Source: Burkholderia anthina (GTDB taxonomy: Bacteria; Pseudomonadota; Gammaproteobacteria; Burkholderiales; Burkholderiaceae). Taken from it: a DNA stretch of 64,000 nt. Shown here piece by piece: positions 1-7,707 of this stretch (the stretch's first letter is position 1; each line of letters opens with the position of its first letter). Below the pieces are notes generated by a model, which saw nothing but the letters and a program-made list of their open reading frames with translations, was not told where the DNA came from and ran no database searches. The stretch is from assembly GCF_902498995.1 (NCBI RefSeq), contig NZ_CABVLY010000036.1:1-64000 (forward strand), given 5' to 3'. A program made the translations under genes and the position numbers.

Positions 1-19
1 CCGAGGCGCTCTGAGATAA

Positions 20-77
20 GCATCATCGTCTCAGACGCGGCAGGAATCCGCCGCCTTCAGGCGGCGGAGGATGTCAA
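20..77 (+). mobile_element. Right end of an IS200/IS605-family element (partial)
   Basis: Positions 48-67 form a perfect 8-bp stem with a TTCA loop, followed by GGATGTCAA at 69-77. This hairpin-plus-tail arrangement is the usual look of the right end of IS200/IS605 elements, where TnpA recognises the hairpin and the 3' part of the TnpB guide RNA lies. A frame ending in TAA at 17-19 could be the tail of tnpB, but only five codons are visible, so that is conjecture. Downstream of 77 the sequence turns into a nitronate monooxygenase-like coding frame, as expected if the element sits inside that gene. The rest of the element lies outside the window. Family assignment rests on pattern memory, not on a search. 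Confidence 0.55.
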
Positions 78-501
78 CCAGGCCCCGATGGTCGGTTCGC
101 TGAGCGCGCTTGCGCCCGCGTTCCCGCTCGCGACGGCCCTCGTCGATCCGCTGCGCGGTGCGTACGAACGCGACGGGCGGGCCGATTTCTCGCTGCTGTG
201 GTCGGGCGAGGCCGCGGCGCTTGCACGCGAGGAGGACGCGGGGGTGCTGACGCAGCGCCTGTGGGGCGACGCGCTGGCATGTGCGGCGGGCTGCGCGACG
301 CATTTCCGCCGGGCGGCTGAGCGGGCGCGGCAGGCGGCACCGGCACGGCGCGTGGAAAGGGGGGCGAAAACGGACACGGAAAGCCGACCCGAACGCGACC
401 CTGAAAAGGCTGCGGAAAAGGCCGCCGAAACGGCCCCGGGCGGGGGCCATCGGCGTATCATCCGGGTTTTCGTCAGCCCGATCCAGGCACCCCCACCATG
501 A
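78..501 (+). pseudogene. Nitronate monooxygenase (2-nitropropane dioxygenase-like), 3' remnant
   Basis: The open frame from about 78 to the stop at 499-501 encodes a C-terminal stretch resembling nitronate monooxygenases, with the pattern FPLATALVDPLR followed by DFSLLWSGEAAALARE, the characteristic end of the FMN-binding TIM barrel. The whole N-terminal part, including the FMN and active-site regions, is missing because an IS605-like end lies at position 77. The frame stays open through the hairpin, so a short chimeric product is conceivable but would lack catalytic parts. After the recognisable part there is an Ala/Arg/Glu-rich tail of about 70 residues not typical of the family. The stop overlaps the next start as ATGA. 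A gene fragment is the best call; function is lost on this evidence. Confidence 0.55.
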
Positions 502-1952
502 CCTCCGTCGACACTACCCCCGTCCTCGACCATGACAAGCTCGTTACCTTCGTCGAGCGCAAGTGGAACGATGAAATCCTCCACGCACTGACCGACTACA
601 TCGCGATCCCCGCGAAGAGTCCCGCATTCGACCCCGACTGGGCGAAGCGCGGGTATCTCGAACGGGTCGTGACCGATGCCGCGCAGTGGGCCGAACGCCA
701 GCCGGTGAAAGGCCTGAAGCTCGAGATCGTGCGTCTGCCCGGCCGCACGCCGGTGATCTTCTTCGAAACGCCCGCCACGCGCTCGGGCAGCACCGACACG
801 ATCCTGCTGTACGGCCACCTCGACAAGCAGCCCGAATTCGACGGCTGGCGCGCGGACCTCGGCCCGTGGACGCCGAAGTTCGAGAACGGCAAGCTGTACG
901 GCCGCGGCGGCGCGGACGACGGCTACGCGATCTACGCAAGCCTCGCGGCGCTCGGCGCGCTCGACGAGCAGGGCATCGAGCGGCCGCGCTGCGTCGGCCT
1001 GATCGAGACCTGCGAGGAATCGGGCAGCTACGACCTGCTGCCGTACGTCGACGCGCTGCGCGACCGGCTCGGCCAGGTGTCGCTCGTCGTGTGCCTCGAT
1101 TCGGGCGCCGGCAACTACGACCAGATGTGGCTCACCACGTCGCTGCGCGGGCTCGTGTCCGGCGACCTGCAGGTCGAGGTGCTCGAGGAAGGCATCCATT
1201 CGGGCGTGTACGGCGGCATCGCGCCGTCGAGCTTCCGCGTGATGCGCCAATTGTTCGACCGCCTGGAAGATGCGAAGAACGGCAACCTGCTGCCGGGCGT
1301 GTTCCATTGCGAAATTCCGGACAGCCGCGTGCGCGAAGCCGACGCGGCGGCCGCGATTCTCGGCGACACCGTGTGGAAGGGGCTGCCGTGGGCCTGCGGA
1401 ATGGACGGCAGGCCCGTGCTGCCGACCACGACCGATCCGCGCGAGGCGCTGCTGAATTCGACGTGGCGTCCGTCGCTGTCGGTGACGGGCGCGGCCGGCA
1501 TGCCGGCGCTCGCCGATGCGGGCAACGTGCTGCGTCCGCGCACCGCGTTCAAGCTGTCGCTGCGCCTGCCGCCGCTCGTCGATGCCGCGCAGGCCGTGCA
1601 GCAGCTGAAGGCGCTGCTCGAACTCGATCCGCCGTACAACGCAAAGGTCACGTTCAAGCCGGACGCGGGCGCCGCGACCGGCTGGAGCGCGCCGGATCTC
1701 GCACCGTGGCTCGCGTCGTCGCTCGATGCCGCATCGCGCCGCCACTTCGGTGCGGACTGCGCATACATGGGCCTCGGTGGCACGATCCCGCTGATGAACG
1801 TGCTGCAGGCCGGTTTCCCGTCCGCGCAGTTCATGGTGTGCGGCGTGCTCGGGCCGAAGTCGAACGCGCACGGCCCGAACGAGTTCCTGCACGTGCCGTA
1901 CGCGAAGAAGCTCACCGCGGCGGTAGCGGACGTGATCGCGTCCGCGCGCTGA
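498..1952 (+). CDS. M20 family metallopeptidase (dipeptidase-like)
   Basis: 484 residues, the usual length for the M20A dipeptidase group (CNDP/carnosinase-like). Zinc and catalytic motifs are in order: YGHLDKQP (H107, D109), GRGGADDG (bridging Asp 140), TCEESGS (catalytic Glu 173 and zinc Glu 174), CLDSGAG (Asp near 203) and the late NAHGPNE histidine. The dimerisation lid domain lies between about 215 and 370. No signal peptide is visible, so a cytoplasmic dinuclear zinc peptidase acting on dipeptides or related amides is expected; the substrate cannot be read from sequence. The ATG overlaps the stop of the broken nitronate monooxygenase frame and has no strong ribosome site, so its original promoter may have been disturbed by the insertion upstream. 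Confidence 0.93.
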   Translation: MTSVDTTPVLDHDKLVTFVERKWNDEILHALTDYIAIPAKSPAFDPDWAKRGYLERVVTDAAQWAERQPVKGLKLEIVRLPGRTPVIFFETPATRSGSTDTILLYGHLDKQPEFDGWRADLGPWTPKFENGKLYGRGGADDGYAIYASLAALGALDEQGIERPRCVGLIETCEESGSYDLLPYVDALRDRLGQVSLVVCLDSGAGNYDQMWLTTSLRGLVSGDLQVEVLEEGIHSGVYGGIAPSSFRVMRQLFDRLEDAKNGNLLPGVFHCEIPDSRVREADAAAAILGDTVWKGLPWACGMDGRPVLPTTTDPREALLNSTWRPSLSVTGAAGMPALADAGNVLRPRTAFKLSLRLPPLVDAAQAVQQLKALLELDPPYNAKVTFKPDAGAATGWSAPDLAPWLASSLDAASRRHFGADCAYMGLGGTIPLMNVLQAGFPSAQFMVCGVLGPKSNAHGPNEFLHVPYAKKLTAAVADVIASAR

Positions 1953-2002
1953 GCGCCGTTGCTGCCCATCCCGCCTCGACCCGATCCGACGGAGCCTTGC
2001 CG

Positions 2003-3112
2003 ATGACCGCGCTGCCGACACCCGATACCGAACCGCTGCGCATGCGCGCCGAACCGCTGCATGCCTTCGTCGCGGCACTGTGGGAGCGGGCCGGCAGCGG
2101 CGAGCGCGAGGCGCGGCTCGTCGCCGATCATCTGGTCGGCGCGAATCTCGCGGGTCACGATTCGCACGGGATCGGGATGATCCCGAACTACGTCGCATCG
2201 TGGCGGGAAGGGCAGTTGCAGTTGAACGGGCACGCGTCGATCGTCCGCGACGGCGGCGCGGTGCTCACGGTCGACGGCGGACGCGGCTTCGGCCAGGTGA
2301 TCGCGTTCGAGGCGATGGTCGAAGGCATCGAGCGCGCGCGCCGCATGGGCATCTGCGCGATCGGGCTGCGCGACGTGCATCACCTCGGCCGCATCGGGCA
2401 CTGGGCCGAGCAATGCGCGCGCTCGGGGCTCGTGTCGTTTCACTTCGTCAACGTGCCGGGCGACCTGCTGGTCGCGCCGCTGCACGGCACCGATCCGCGT
2501 TTCGGCACGAATCCGTTCTGCGCCGCGTATCCGCGCGCGGGTCGGCCGCCGCTGCTGCTCGACTTCGCGACGAGCGCGATCGCATACGGCAAGACGCGCG
2601 TCGCCCATAACCAGGGCAAGCGCGTGCCGGCCGGGGCGCTGATCGATCATCTCGGCCGGCCGACCGACGATCCGGCCGTCATGCACGCGCAGCCGTTCGG
2701 CTCGCTGCTGCCGTTCGGGCTGCACAAGGGCTATGCGCTGGCCGCGATGTGCGAGATCTTCGGCGGCGCGCTGGTCGGCGGCCATACGACGTACGGCGAC
2801 ACGCTGCAGAAGACGAGCGCGATCGTGAACGGGATGCTGTCGGTGCTGATCGACCCGAACGCGTTCGATGCGGCCGATGCGCAGCGCGAGGCCGATGCGT
2901 TCGTCGCGTGGGCGAAGGCGTCGCCGCAGGCGGGCGATGCGCCGGTGCGGATGCCCGGCGAGCCGGAGGAGGCGAGTCGCGCCGAGCGTGGCGCCGACGG
3001 CATTCCGGTCGATCGCGCGACGTGGCGGCAGATTCGCGAAAGCGCGGCGCTCGTCGGCTTCGACGATGCCCGGCTCGACGCGTGGACGCAGCGCTGTACC
3101 GGCGCTGCGTGA
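2003..3112 (+). CDS. Malate/lactate/ureidoglycolate dehydrogenase (LDH2/MDH2 family)
   Basis: 369 residues. The family hallmark GHDSHGIGMIPNY sits near residues 51-63 and carries the conserved histidine; DVHHLGRIGHW follows near 125, and FGTNPF marks the nucleotide-binding core. LDH2 enzymes are NAD(P)-dependent 2-hydroxyacid oxidoreductases with a fold distinct from the Rossmann lactate dehydrogenases; the closest type here looks like HcxB/YbiC, but the substrate is not determinable. The chosen ATG has GGAG at 1991-1994, eight bases upstream. It follows the M20 peptidase by 50 bp on the same strand, so co-transcription is likely. Confidence 0.92.
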   Translation: MTALPTPDTEPLRMRAEPLHAFVAALWERAGSGEREARLVADHLVGANLAGHDSHGIGMIPNYVASWREGQLQLNGHASIVRDGGAVLTVDGGRGFGQVIAFEAMVEGIERARRMGICAIGLRDVHHLGRIGHWAEQCARSGLVSFHFVNVPGDLLVAPLHGTDPRFGTNPFCAAYPRAGRPPLLLDFATSAIAYGKTRVAHNQGKRVPAGALIDHLGRPTDDPAVMHAQPFGSLLPFGLHKGYALAAMCEIFGGALVGGHTTYGDTLQKTSAIVNGMLSVLIDPNAFDAADAQREADAFVAWAKASPQAGDAPVRMPGEPEEASRAERGADGIPVDRATWRQIRESAALVGFDDARLDAWTQRCTGAA

Positions 3113-3136
3113 CCGGCTAGCCCGAGCGAGCGGCCG

Positions 3137-3682
3137 ATGAGCTGGCAGGCGGACAAGGCGCATGGCGAAGAGATCGCGTATCAGATCGCGAGCCTTGGCC
3201 GTGTCGGCGTCACTCGGTTCTTCAGCGGCGCGGCGATGCGGCTCGATGGCGTGATGTTCGGGTTTCTCGCGCGCGGGTCGCTGTTCCTGCGGGTCGACGA
3301 CGTGAACCGGCCGGCGTTCGTCGCGGCGGGGATGGGGCCGTTCTCGTACACGGGGCGCACGCGCACCGTCGCGCTCGAAGGCTATTACGAAACGCCGGCC
3401 GACGTGCTCGAGGATGCCGGCGCGCTGTTCGACTGGTGCCGCAGCGCGTATCGCGCGGCGCTGTTGGCGGGTGCGCCGAAGCGCAAGACGAAGAAGGTGG
3501 CCGGGCCGAAACCGGCGAAGGAGCCGGAATCGGCGGGAGCGTCGAAACCGGCAGCGAAACGGAGTGCGAAGCCGGCCGCGAAAGCGGCTGCGAAATCCGC
3601 CGCGAAAGCGGGCGCGAAGCCGGCCACGAAACCCGCCGCACAGTCCGCCCCGAAACCCGCGTCGAAGCGCAAGCAACCGTAG
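3137..3682 (+). CDS. TfoX/Sxy N-terminal domain protein with lysine/alanine-rich tail
   Basis: 181 residues. Residues 1-105 match the TfoX N-terminal domain (the SGAAMRLDGVMFGFLARGSLFLRVDD stretch near 29-54 in pieces, then PFSYTG and YYETPADVLED). From about 109 the protein is a low-complexity tail of Lys, Ala and Pro with repeated AAK/PAAK units, resembling the histone H1-like tails common in Burkholderia. TfoX/Sxy is a competence co-activator in gamma-proteobacteria, but the stand-alone N-terminal domain is of uncertain role in beta-proteobacteria. The tail predicts nucleic-acid binding (inference). The gene starts 24 bp after the dehydrogenase, on the same strand. Confidence 0.85.
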   Translation: MSWQADKAHGEEIAYQIASLGRVGVTRFFSGAAMRLDGVMFGFLARGSLFLRVDDVNRPAFVAAGMGPFSYTGRTRTVALEGYYETPADVLEDAGALFDWCRSAYRAALLAGAPKRKTKKVAGPKPAKEPESAGASKPAAKRSAKPAAKAAAKSAAKAGAKPATKPAAQSAPKPASKRKQP

Positions 3683-3972
3683 CATCCGCCGCACGCCGTC
3701 ACGGCGGCGGGATGTCCGTTGTCCTTTCTTTCCGTTTTGTTCTTGCCGGGCGAGTCGGACGACACATCGCGCGCGGGGTACACGAAAGCACCGGGCTTGC
3801 CGCACCGCACATTCCCGATGCTTCACAACGGCGGTTGCGGCGTTTATGATCGGCGCGGGTCGCATTCGCGTCTCGCGTTCCCCGTGCCGGCTCCGACGCC
3901 GGCGCCGCGAACGGCGCATCGAACGCCGCGCGGCATGCCTTCCCCACTCATCACTCCACACGGAGACAGCCG

Positions 3973-4551
3973 ATGCGCGTCCTGATTCTCGGTTTAGCGA
4001 TCTTCCTCGGTGTGCACTCGATCCGGATCGTGGCCGACGGCTGGCGTACCGCGATGATCGGGCGGATCGGCGAGAAGGGCTGGAAGGCCGGATATGCGAT
4101 TGCGTCGATCGTCGGCTTCGTGCTGATCGTGCGCGGCTACGGGCTGGCGCGCGAGAACGTGACGCTGCTGTGGGTGTCGCCCGTCGGCGTGCGTCACCTG
4201 ACCGGCGTGCTGACCGCCGTTGCGTTCGTGCTGATCGCCGCCGCGTACGTGCCGCGCAACCGGATCAAGCCGCTCGTCCATCATCCGATGCTGGCCGGCG
4301 TGATGGTGTGGGCGGTCGCGCACCTGCTCGTGAACGGCACGCTGCATGCGGTCGTGCTGTTCGGCGCGTTCTTCGTGTGGTCGCTGATCGATTTCGTCGT
4401 GTCGCGCACTCGCGATCGCCGCGATGGCGTCCGCTATCCGCCGGGCCGGCTGTCGGGCGACATCGTCGCCGTCGTGGCGGGGCTCATCGTGTGGGCCGGG
4501 TTCGCGCTGTTCCTGCATGGCCTGCTGATCGGCGTGCGGCCGTTCGGTTGA
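3973..4551 (+). CDS. NnrU family membrane protein
   Basis: 192 residues with about five or six hydrophobic segments. The opening LGLAIFLGVHSIRI and the HLTGVLTAVAFVL and HPMLAGVMVWAVAHLL stretches match NnrU, a relative of isoprenoid-modifying membrane proteins first named near denitrification genes. It is an inner-membrane protein; biochemical activity is not established for the family and no denitrification genes are in view. GGAGA lies just upstream of the ATG (3961-3965). It is separated from the TfoX-like gene by 290 bp in which no other gene is visible, so it probably has its own promoter. Confidence 0.88.
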   Translation: MRVLILGLAIFLGVHSIRIVADGWRTAMIGRIGEKGWKAGYAIASIVGFVLIVRGYGLARENVTLLWVSPVGVRHLTGVLTAVAFVLIAAAYVPRNRIKPLVHHPMLAGVMVWAVAHLLVNGTLHAVVLFGAFFVWSLIDFVVSRTRDRRDGVRYPPGRLSGDIVAVVAGLIVWAGFALFLHGLLIGVRPFG

Positions 4552-4650
4552 ACGGCCGCGCCTGCCAGGGTTGACCGGCGGGCGCGCACGAACCGGCCGC
4601 CGCACCCGCGTGTGTCGCGGGTCGAGGCCGCCGCGCGGCTGCCCGACCGC

Positions 4651-6021
4651 TCAGCGCACCGATGCCTGTCCGAGCGACGACGACTTGCGTCGCATGAAGT
4701 ACGACGCGACGATCGCCAGCGCCGTCGACACCGTGAACCAGAACTGGAACTGCGAATCCGGGTTGAACGCCTGCGAGCCGAGCACGGCGACCAGCGCGAG
4801 CAGCGCGACCCAGTTCGATACCGGATAGAACCACGCGCGGAACGCCGACGGATCGCGCTGTGCGTGTTTCGTCTGCCGGCGCATCGCGAAGTGCGCGACG
4901 ATGATGAAGATCCACACGATCATCACGAACGCGCCGCTGCTTTTCGCGAGCATCAGGAACAGGTCGCCGCCGCTGACGAAGTGAATCGCGAGGATCGACA
5001 CGCAGAGCGCGAGACACAGCAGGAGCGCGTTCATCGGCACGCCTTTCGCGTTGGTGCGGCCGAACATCGCGGGCGCGTGGCCGCGCTGGCTCAGCGAGAA
5101 CAGCATGCGCGAGTTCGAGAACAGGAACGAGTTCATCACCGACATGAACGACACGAACAGCACGAGCTTCATCGCGATGGCCGCGCCGGTGAAACCCGCC
5201 ATGGCGAACAGCGACACGTACGGCGACTTCAGGTTGGCCTTGTCGGTCCACGGCATGCACAGGATCAGGATCGACACCGAGCCGACGTAGAACAGCATCA
5301 CGCGCACGATCACGCTCTTGATCGCGCGGATCACGTTCTTGCCCGGGTTCTCCGATTCGCCGGCGGCGACCGCCGCGATTTCGCTGCCGCCCAGCGAGAA
5401 GATCACGACCATCACGCCCGCGAGCACGGGCGAGATGCCGTTCGGCATGAAGCCGCCGTGATCCGTCAGGTTCACGAGGCCGGGCGCGGGAATGCGCGGC
5501 TGGAAGCCGAGCAGGATCGACAGGCCGAGCCCCATGAAGACGATGATCGTCGTCACCTTCGCGAACGACAGCCAGTATTCGGCCTCGCCGAACGCGCGCA
5601 CCGAATACGCGTTGCTCGCGATCAGCGTGACCAGCATGAACAGCGCGCCGCCCCATATCGGCAGCCACGGCAGGAAATCGTGGAGGATCGCGCCGAGCAG
5701 GATCGCCTCGACCGTGATCGTCATCATCGACTTGAACCAGTACAGCCAGCCGACCGCGTAACCGGCCCATTCGCCGAGATACGCGCTCGCATACGTCGAG
5801 AACGACCCGCTGTCCGGATTGCGCGACGCCATTTCGCCGAGCATGAACATCACCAGCGTGACGATCACGCCGCCGATCAGGTACGACAGGATCGCCGCGG
5901 GGCCGGCGGTCGCGATGATCGCGCCGGAGCCGACGAACAGGCCCGCGCCGATCACGCCGCCCAGCGCGATCATCGTGATGTGTCGTTGTTTGAGGCTCTG
6001 CCTCAACGAGTTGTCCTGCAT
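4651..6021 (-). CDS. Amino acid permease, GABA permease-type (APC superfamily)
   Basis: 456 residues with about twelve hydrophobic segments. The N-terminal MIALGGVIGAGLFVGSG (residues 17-33) is the substrate-binding helix 1 signature of the AAT/GabP branch, and EMASRNPDSGSFSTYA and SLGGSEIAAVAAGESENPGK (a run near 227) are further family signatures. It should import an amino acid by proton symport across the inner membrane. GABA is a reasonable guess because the best-matching style is GabP, and a putrescine-degradation operon lies 6 kb away, but substrate specificity is inferred. It is alone on its strand and faces away from the Rieske oxygenase operon. Confidence 0.9.
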   Translation of the reverse strand: MQDNSLRQSLKQRHITMIALGGVIGAGLFVGSGAIIATAGPAAILSYLIGGVIVTLVMFMLGEMASRNPDSGSFSTYASAYLGEWAGYAVGWLYWFKSMMTITVEAILLGAILHDFLPWLPIWGGALFMLVTLIASNAYSVRAFGEAEYWLSFAKVTTIIVFMGLGLSILLGFQPRIPAPGLVNLTDHGGFMPNGISPVLAGVMVVIFSLGGSEIAAVAAGESENPGKNVIRAIKSVIVRVMLFYVGSVSILILCMPWTDKANLKSPYVSLFAMAGFTGAAIAMKLVLFVSFMSVMNSFLFSNSRMLFSLSQRGHAPAMFGRTNAKGVPMNALLLCLALCVSILAIHFVSGGDLFLMLAKSSGAFVMIVWIFIIVAHFAMRRQTKHAQRDPSAFRAWFYPVSNWVALLALVAVLGSQAFNPDSQFQFWFTVSTALAIVASYFMRRKSSSLGQASVR

Positions 6022-6461
6022 CTCCTACCTCTATTTATTGTTGGCCGGGAAGGTATCGGGCGGGGGCGGCGGCTAGCGTTCCGCCGCCGCGCGAAGCGCC
6101 GATGTCGGGAGCGTGTGTGACGCGATGTGCCGGGCCGGCGGCGGATGATGAAGGGGGGCGCCGGCCGCGGATTGCCGAGCGTTGCCCGCGAGCAGGCGAT
6201 GACGATGGCAGCCCCGGATTGTCGACGGACGCGGGCGCGACCGCAAACGAGATATCCGAAAGACGTCTTGCGGTTTGCTCATCAATTGGCGGTGCGTCGC
6301 GACCGGTGGCACGTCGGTCGTCCATGCCGACGTCGACATGAAGTACATGGCGGTGCATCGATGGGCGCGGCGCGGCGCTCCGTATATCGTGGTTTCCGCG
6401 CGGCAACGTCCGGATATCCGGCAGGCGTCGCGCCGACGACAACCACTGTATGGAGACTCGA
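6022..6461. promoter_or_regulatory. Divergent intergenic region with a 12-bp palindrome
   Basis: This 440-bp region separates the permease (minus) from the oxygenase operon (plus). I see no convincing gene. It has a perfect palindrome CCGGATATCCGG at 6410-6421, about 40 bp before the oxygenase start, and the core GATATCCG recurs at 6251-6258. A second palindrome AAGACGTCTT lies at 6260-6269. These are candidate operators only. Confidence 0.35.
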
Positions 6462-7517
6462 ATGACGCATACCCAGGTCGTGCCGTTGACGCGGTCACGC
6501 GCGCCGCTTCCGCCCCGTAATTGCACGTTCGACACGCGCGATTGGGAAATCCTGAGCCGCTACTGGCATCCGGTGGCGTTCGCGGCCGACGTGGGCGCGC
6601 GCCCGCTCGGCGTGACGCTGCTCGACGAGCGCCTCGTGCTGTTCCGGTCCGGCGACGCCATCGTCGCGGCGCGCGACGTATGCCCGCACCGGGGCGCGCC
6701 GCTGAGCCTCGGCTGGGTGGCGGGCGACCGGCTCGTCTGTCCGTATCACGGCCTCGAATATGCGGCAGACGGCAAATGCGCGCACATTCCGTCGCAGCCC
6801 GACGGCCCGATTCCCGACCGCCTGTGCCTGACGACCTATGCGGTGCAGCAGGCATACGGGCTCGTGTGGGTGTCGCTGGGCGGCGGCGAAGTGCCGCTGC
6901 CGGATTTCCCCGCGTGGAATGCCGAGGGCTTCCAGCAGATCCTGCCGCCGTCGATCGACATCCGCGCGTCGGCCGGCCGGCAGACGGAAGGCTTCATCGA
7001 CGTCGCGCACTTCGCGTGGATTCATCACGAGAGCTTCGCCGACCGGCGCAATCCGGTGGTGCCGCAGTACGCGGTCGAGCGGCGCGAGAACGGCCTGCGC
7101 GCGGAATACGTGAGCACCGTCAGCAACTTTCCGCGCGCGATGCAGCATCGCGCGCCGGAGGGTTTCCCGTGGCGGCGGGTGTTCGAGGTCGACGTGCCGT
7201 TTTTCGCGCGTCTCACCGTGCATTTTCCGGAAGGCGGCCGGCTCGCGATCCTGAATGCGGCCAGCCCGGTTTCCGCGCGTCTGACGCGTCTGTTCGTGCC
7301 GATCGCGCGCAATTTCGATCACGACCTGCCGCTCGACGACGTATATGCGTTCAATCGCCAGGTCTTCGAGGAAGATCGCGCGATCGTCGAGCAGCAGTGC
7401 CCGGAGGATCTGCCGATCGACCGTTCGCATGAAGCGCCGATCCTGGCCGATCGTTCGTCGGGCGCGTACCGGCGCGCACTCGGCGAGCTCGGTCTCGGCC
7501 AGTCTTATGCGCGCTGA
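6462..7517 (+). CDS. Rieske non-heme iron oxygenase, alpha subunit
   Basis: 351 residues from the second ATG, chosen because GGAG at 6452-6455 is correctly spaced for it; the ATG at 6450 would put the ribosome site inside the gene. The Rieske [2Fe-2S] ligands are C74-x-H76 and C93-x2-H96, and the mononuclear iron facial triad starts at D180-x2-H183-x4-H188. Size and layout match VanA/DdmC-like O- or N-demethylating mono-oxygenases. These enzymes take electrons from a reductase and use O2 to hydroxylate or demethylate aromatic substrates; the substrate here is unknown. It heads a three-gene operon with rubredoxin and a flavin reductase, an unusual electron chain for this family. Confidence 0.93.
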   Translation: MTHTQVVPLTRSRAPLPPRNCTFDTRDWEILSRYWHPVAFAADVGARPLGVTLLDERLVLFRSGDAIVAARDVCPHRGAPLSLGWVAGDRLVCPYHGLEYAADGKCAHIPSQPDGPIPDRLCLTTYAVQQAYGLVWVSLGGGEVPLPDFPAWNAEGFQQILPPSIDIRASAGRQTEGFIDVAHFAWIHHESFADRRNPVVPQYAVERRENGLRAEYVSTVSNFPRAMQHRAPEGFPWRRVFEVDVPFFARLTVHFPEGGRLAILNAASPVSARLTRLFVPIARNFDHDLPLDDVYAFNRQVFEEDRAIVEQQCPEDLPIDRSHEAPILADRSSGAYRRALGELGLGQSYAR

Positions 7518-7536
7518 GCGGCGCACGGGAGAAGCG

Positions 7537-7707
7537 ATGAAGATCTGGGAATGCGTGATCTGCGGGTTTCGATACGACGAGGCCGAAGGCATGCCGGAGC
7601 ACGGGATCGCGGCCGGCACCCGCTGGGAGGATGTGCCCGACGACTGGATGTGTCCGGACTGCGCGACCGGCAAGCACGACTTCGACATGCAGGTGGTGCA
7701 GGCATGA
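7537..7707 (+). CDS. Rubredoxin
   Basis: 56 residues. The four iron ligands are C6-x2-C9 (ECVICG) and C39-x2-C42 (MCPDCA), and GMPEHGIAAGTRWEDVP is the standard linker. It is a one-iron electron carrier of the cytoplasm. The ATG at 7537 has a GGGAGAAG ribosome site; its stop overlaps the next start as ATGA, so translation is probably coupled to the reductase. Rubredoxins of this kind usually feed alkane hydroxylases (AlkG), but here the neighbour is a Rieske oxygenase. Confidence 0.96.
   Translation: MKIWECVICGFRYDEAEGMPEHGIAAGTRWEDVPDDWMCPDCATGKHDFDMQVVQA

Noticed and set aside
1115..3961. A 948-codon open frame on the minus strand
   Set aside because: It lies antisense to the M20 peptidase, LDH2 and TfoX genes, is extremely Arg-rich and has no family motif. 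Such frames are a known artefact of high-GC DNA with strong third-position bias.
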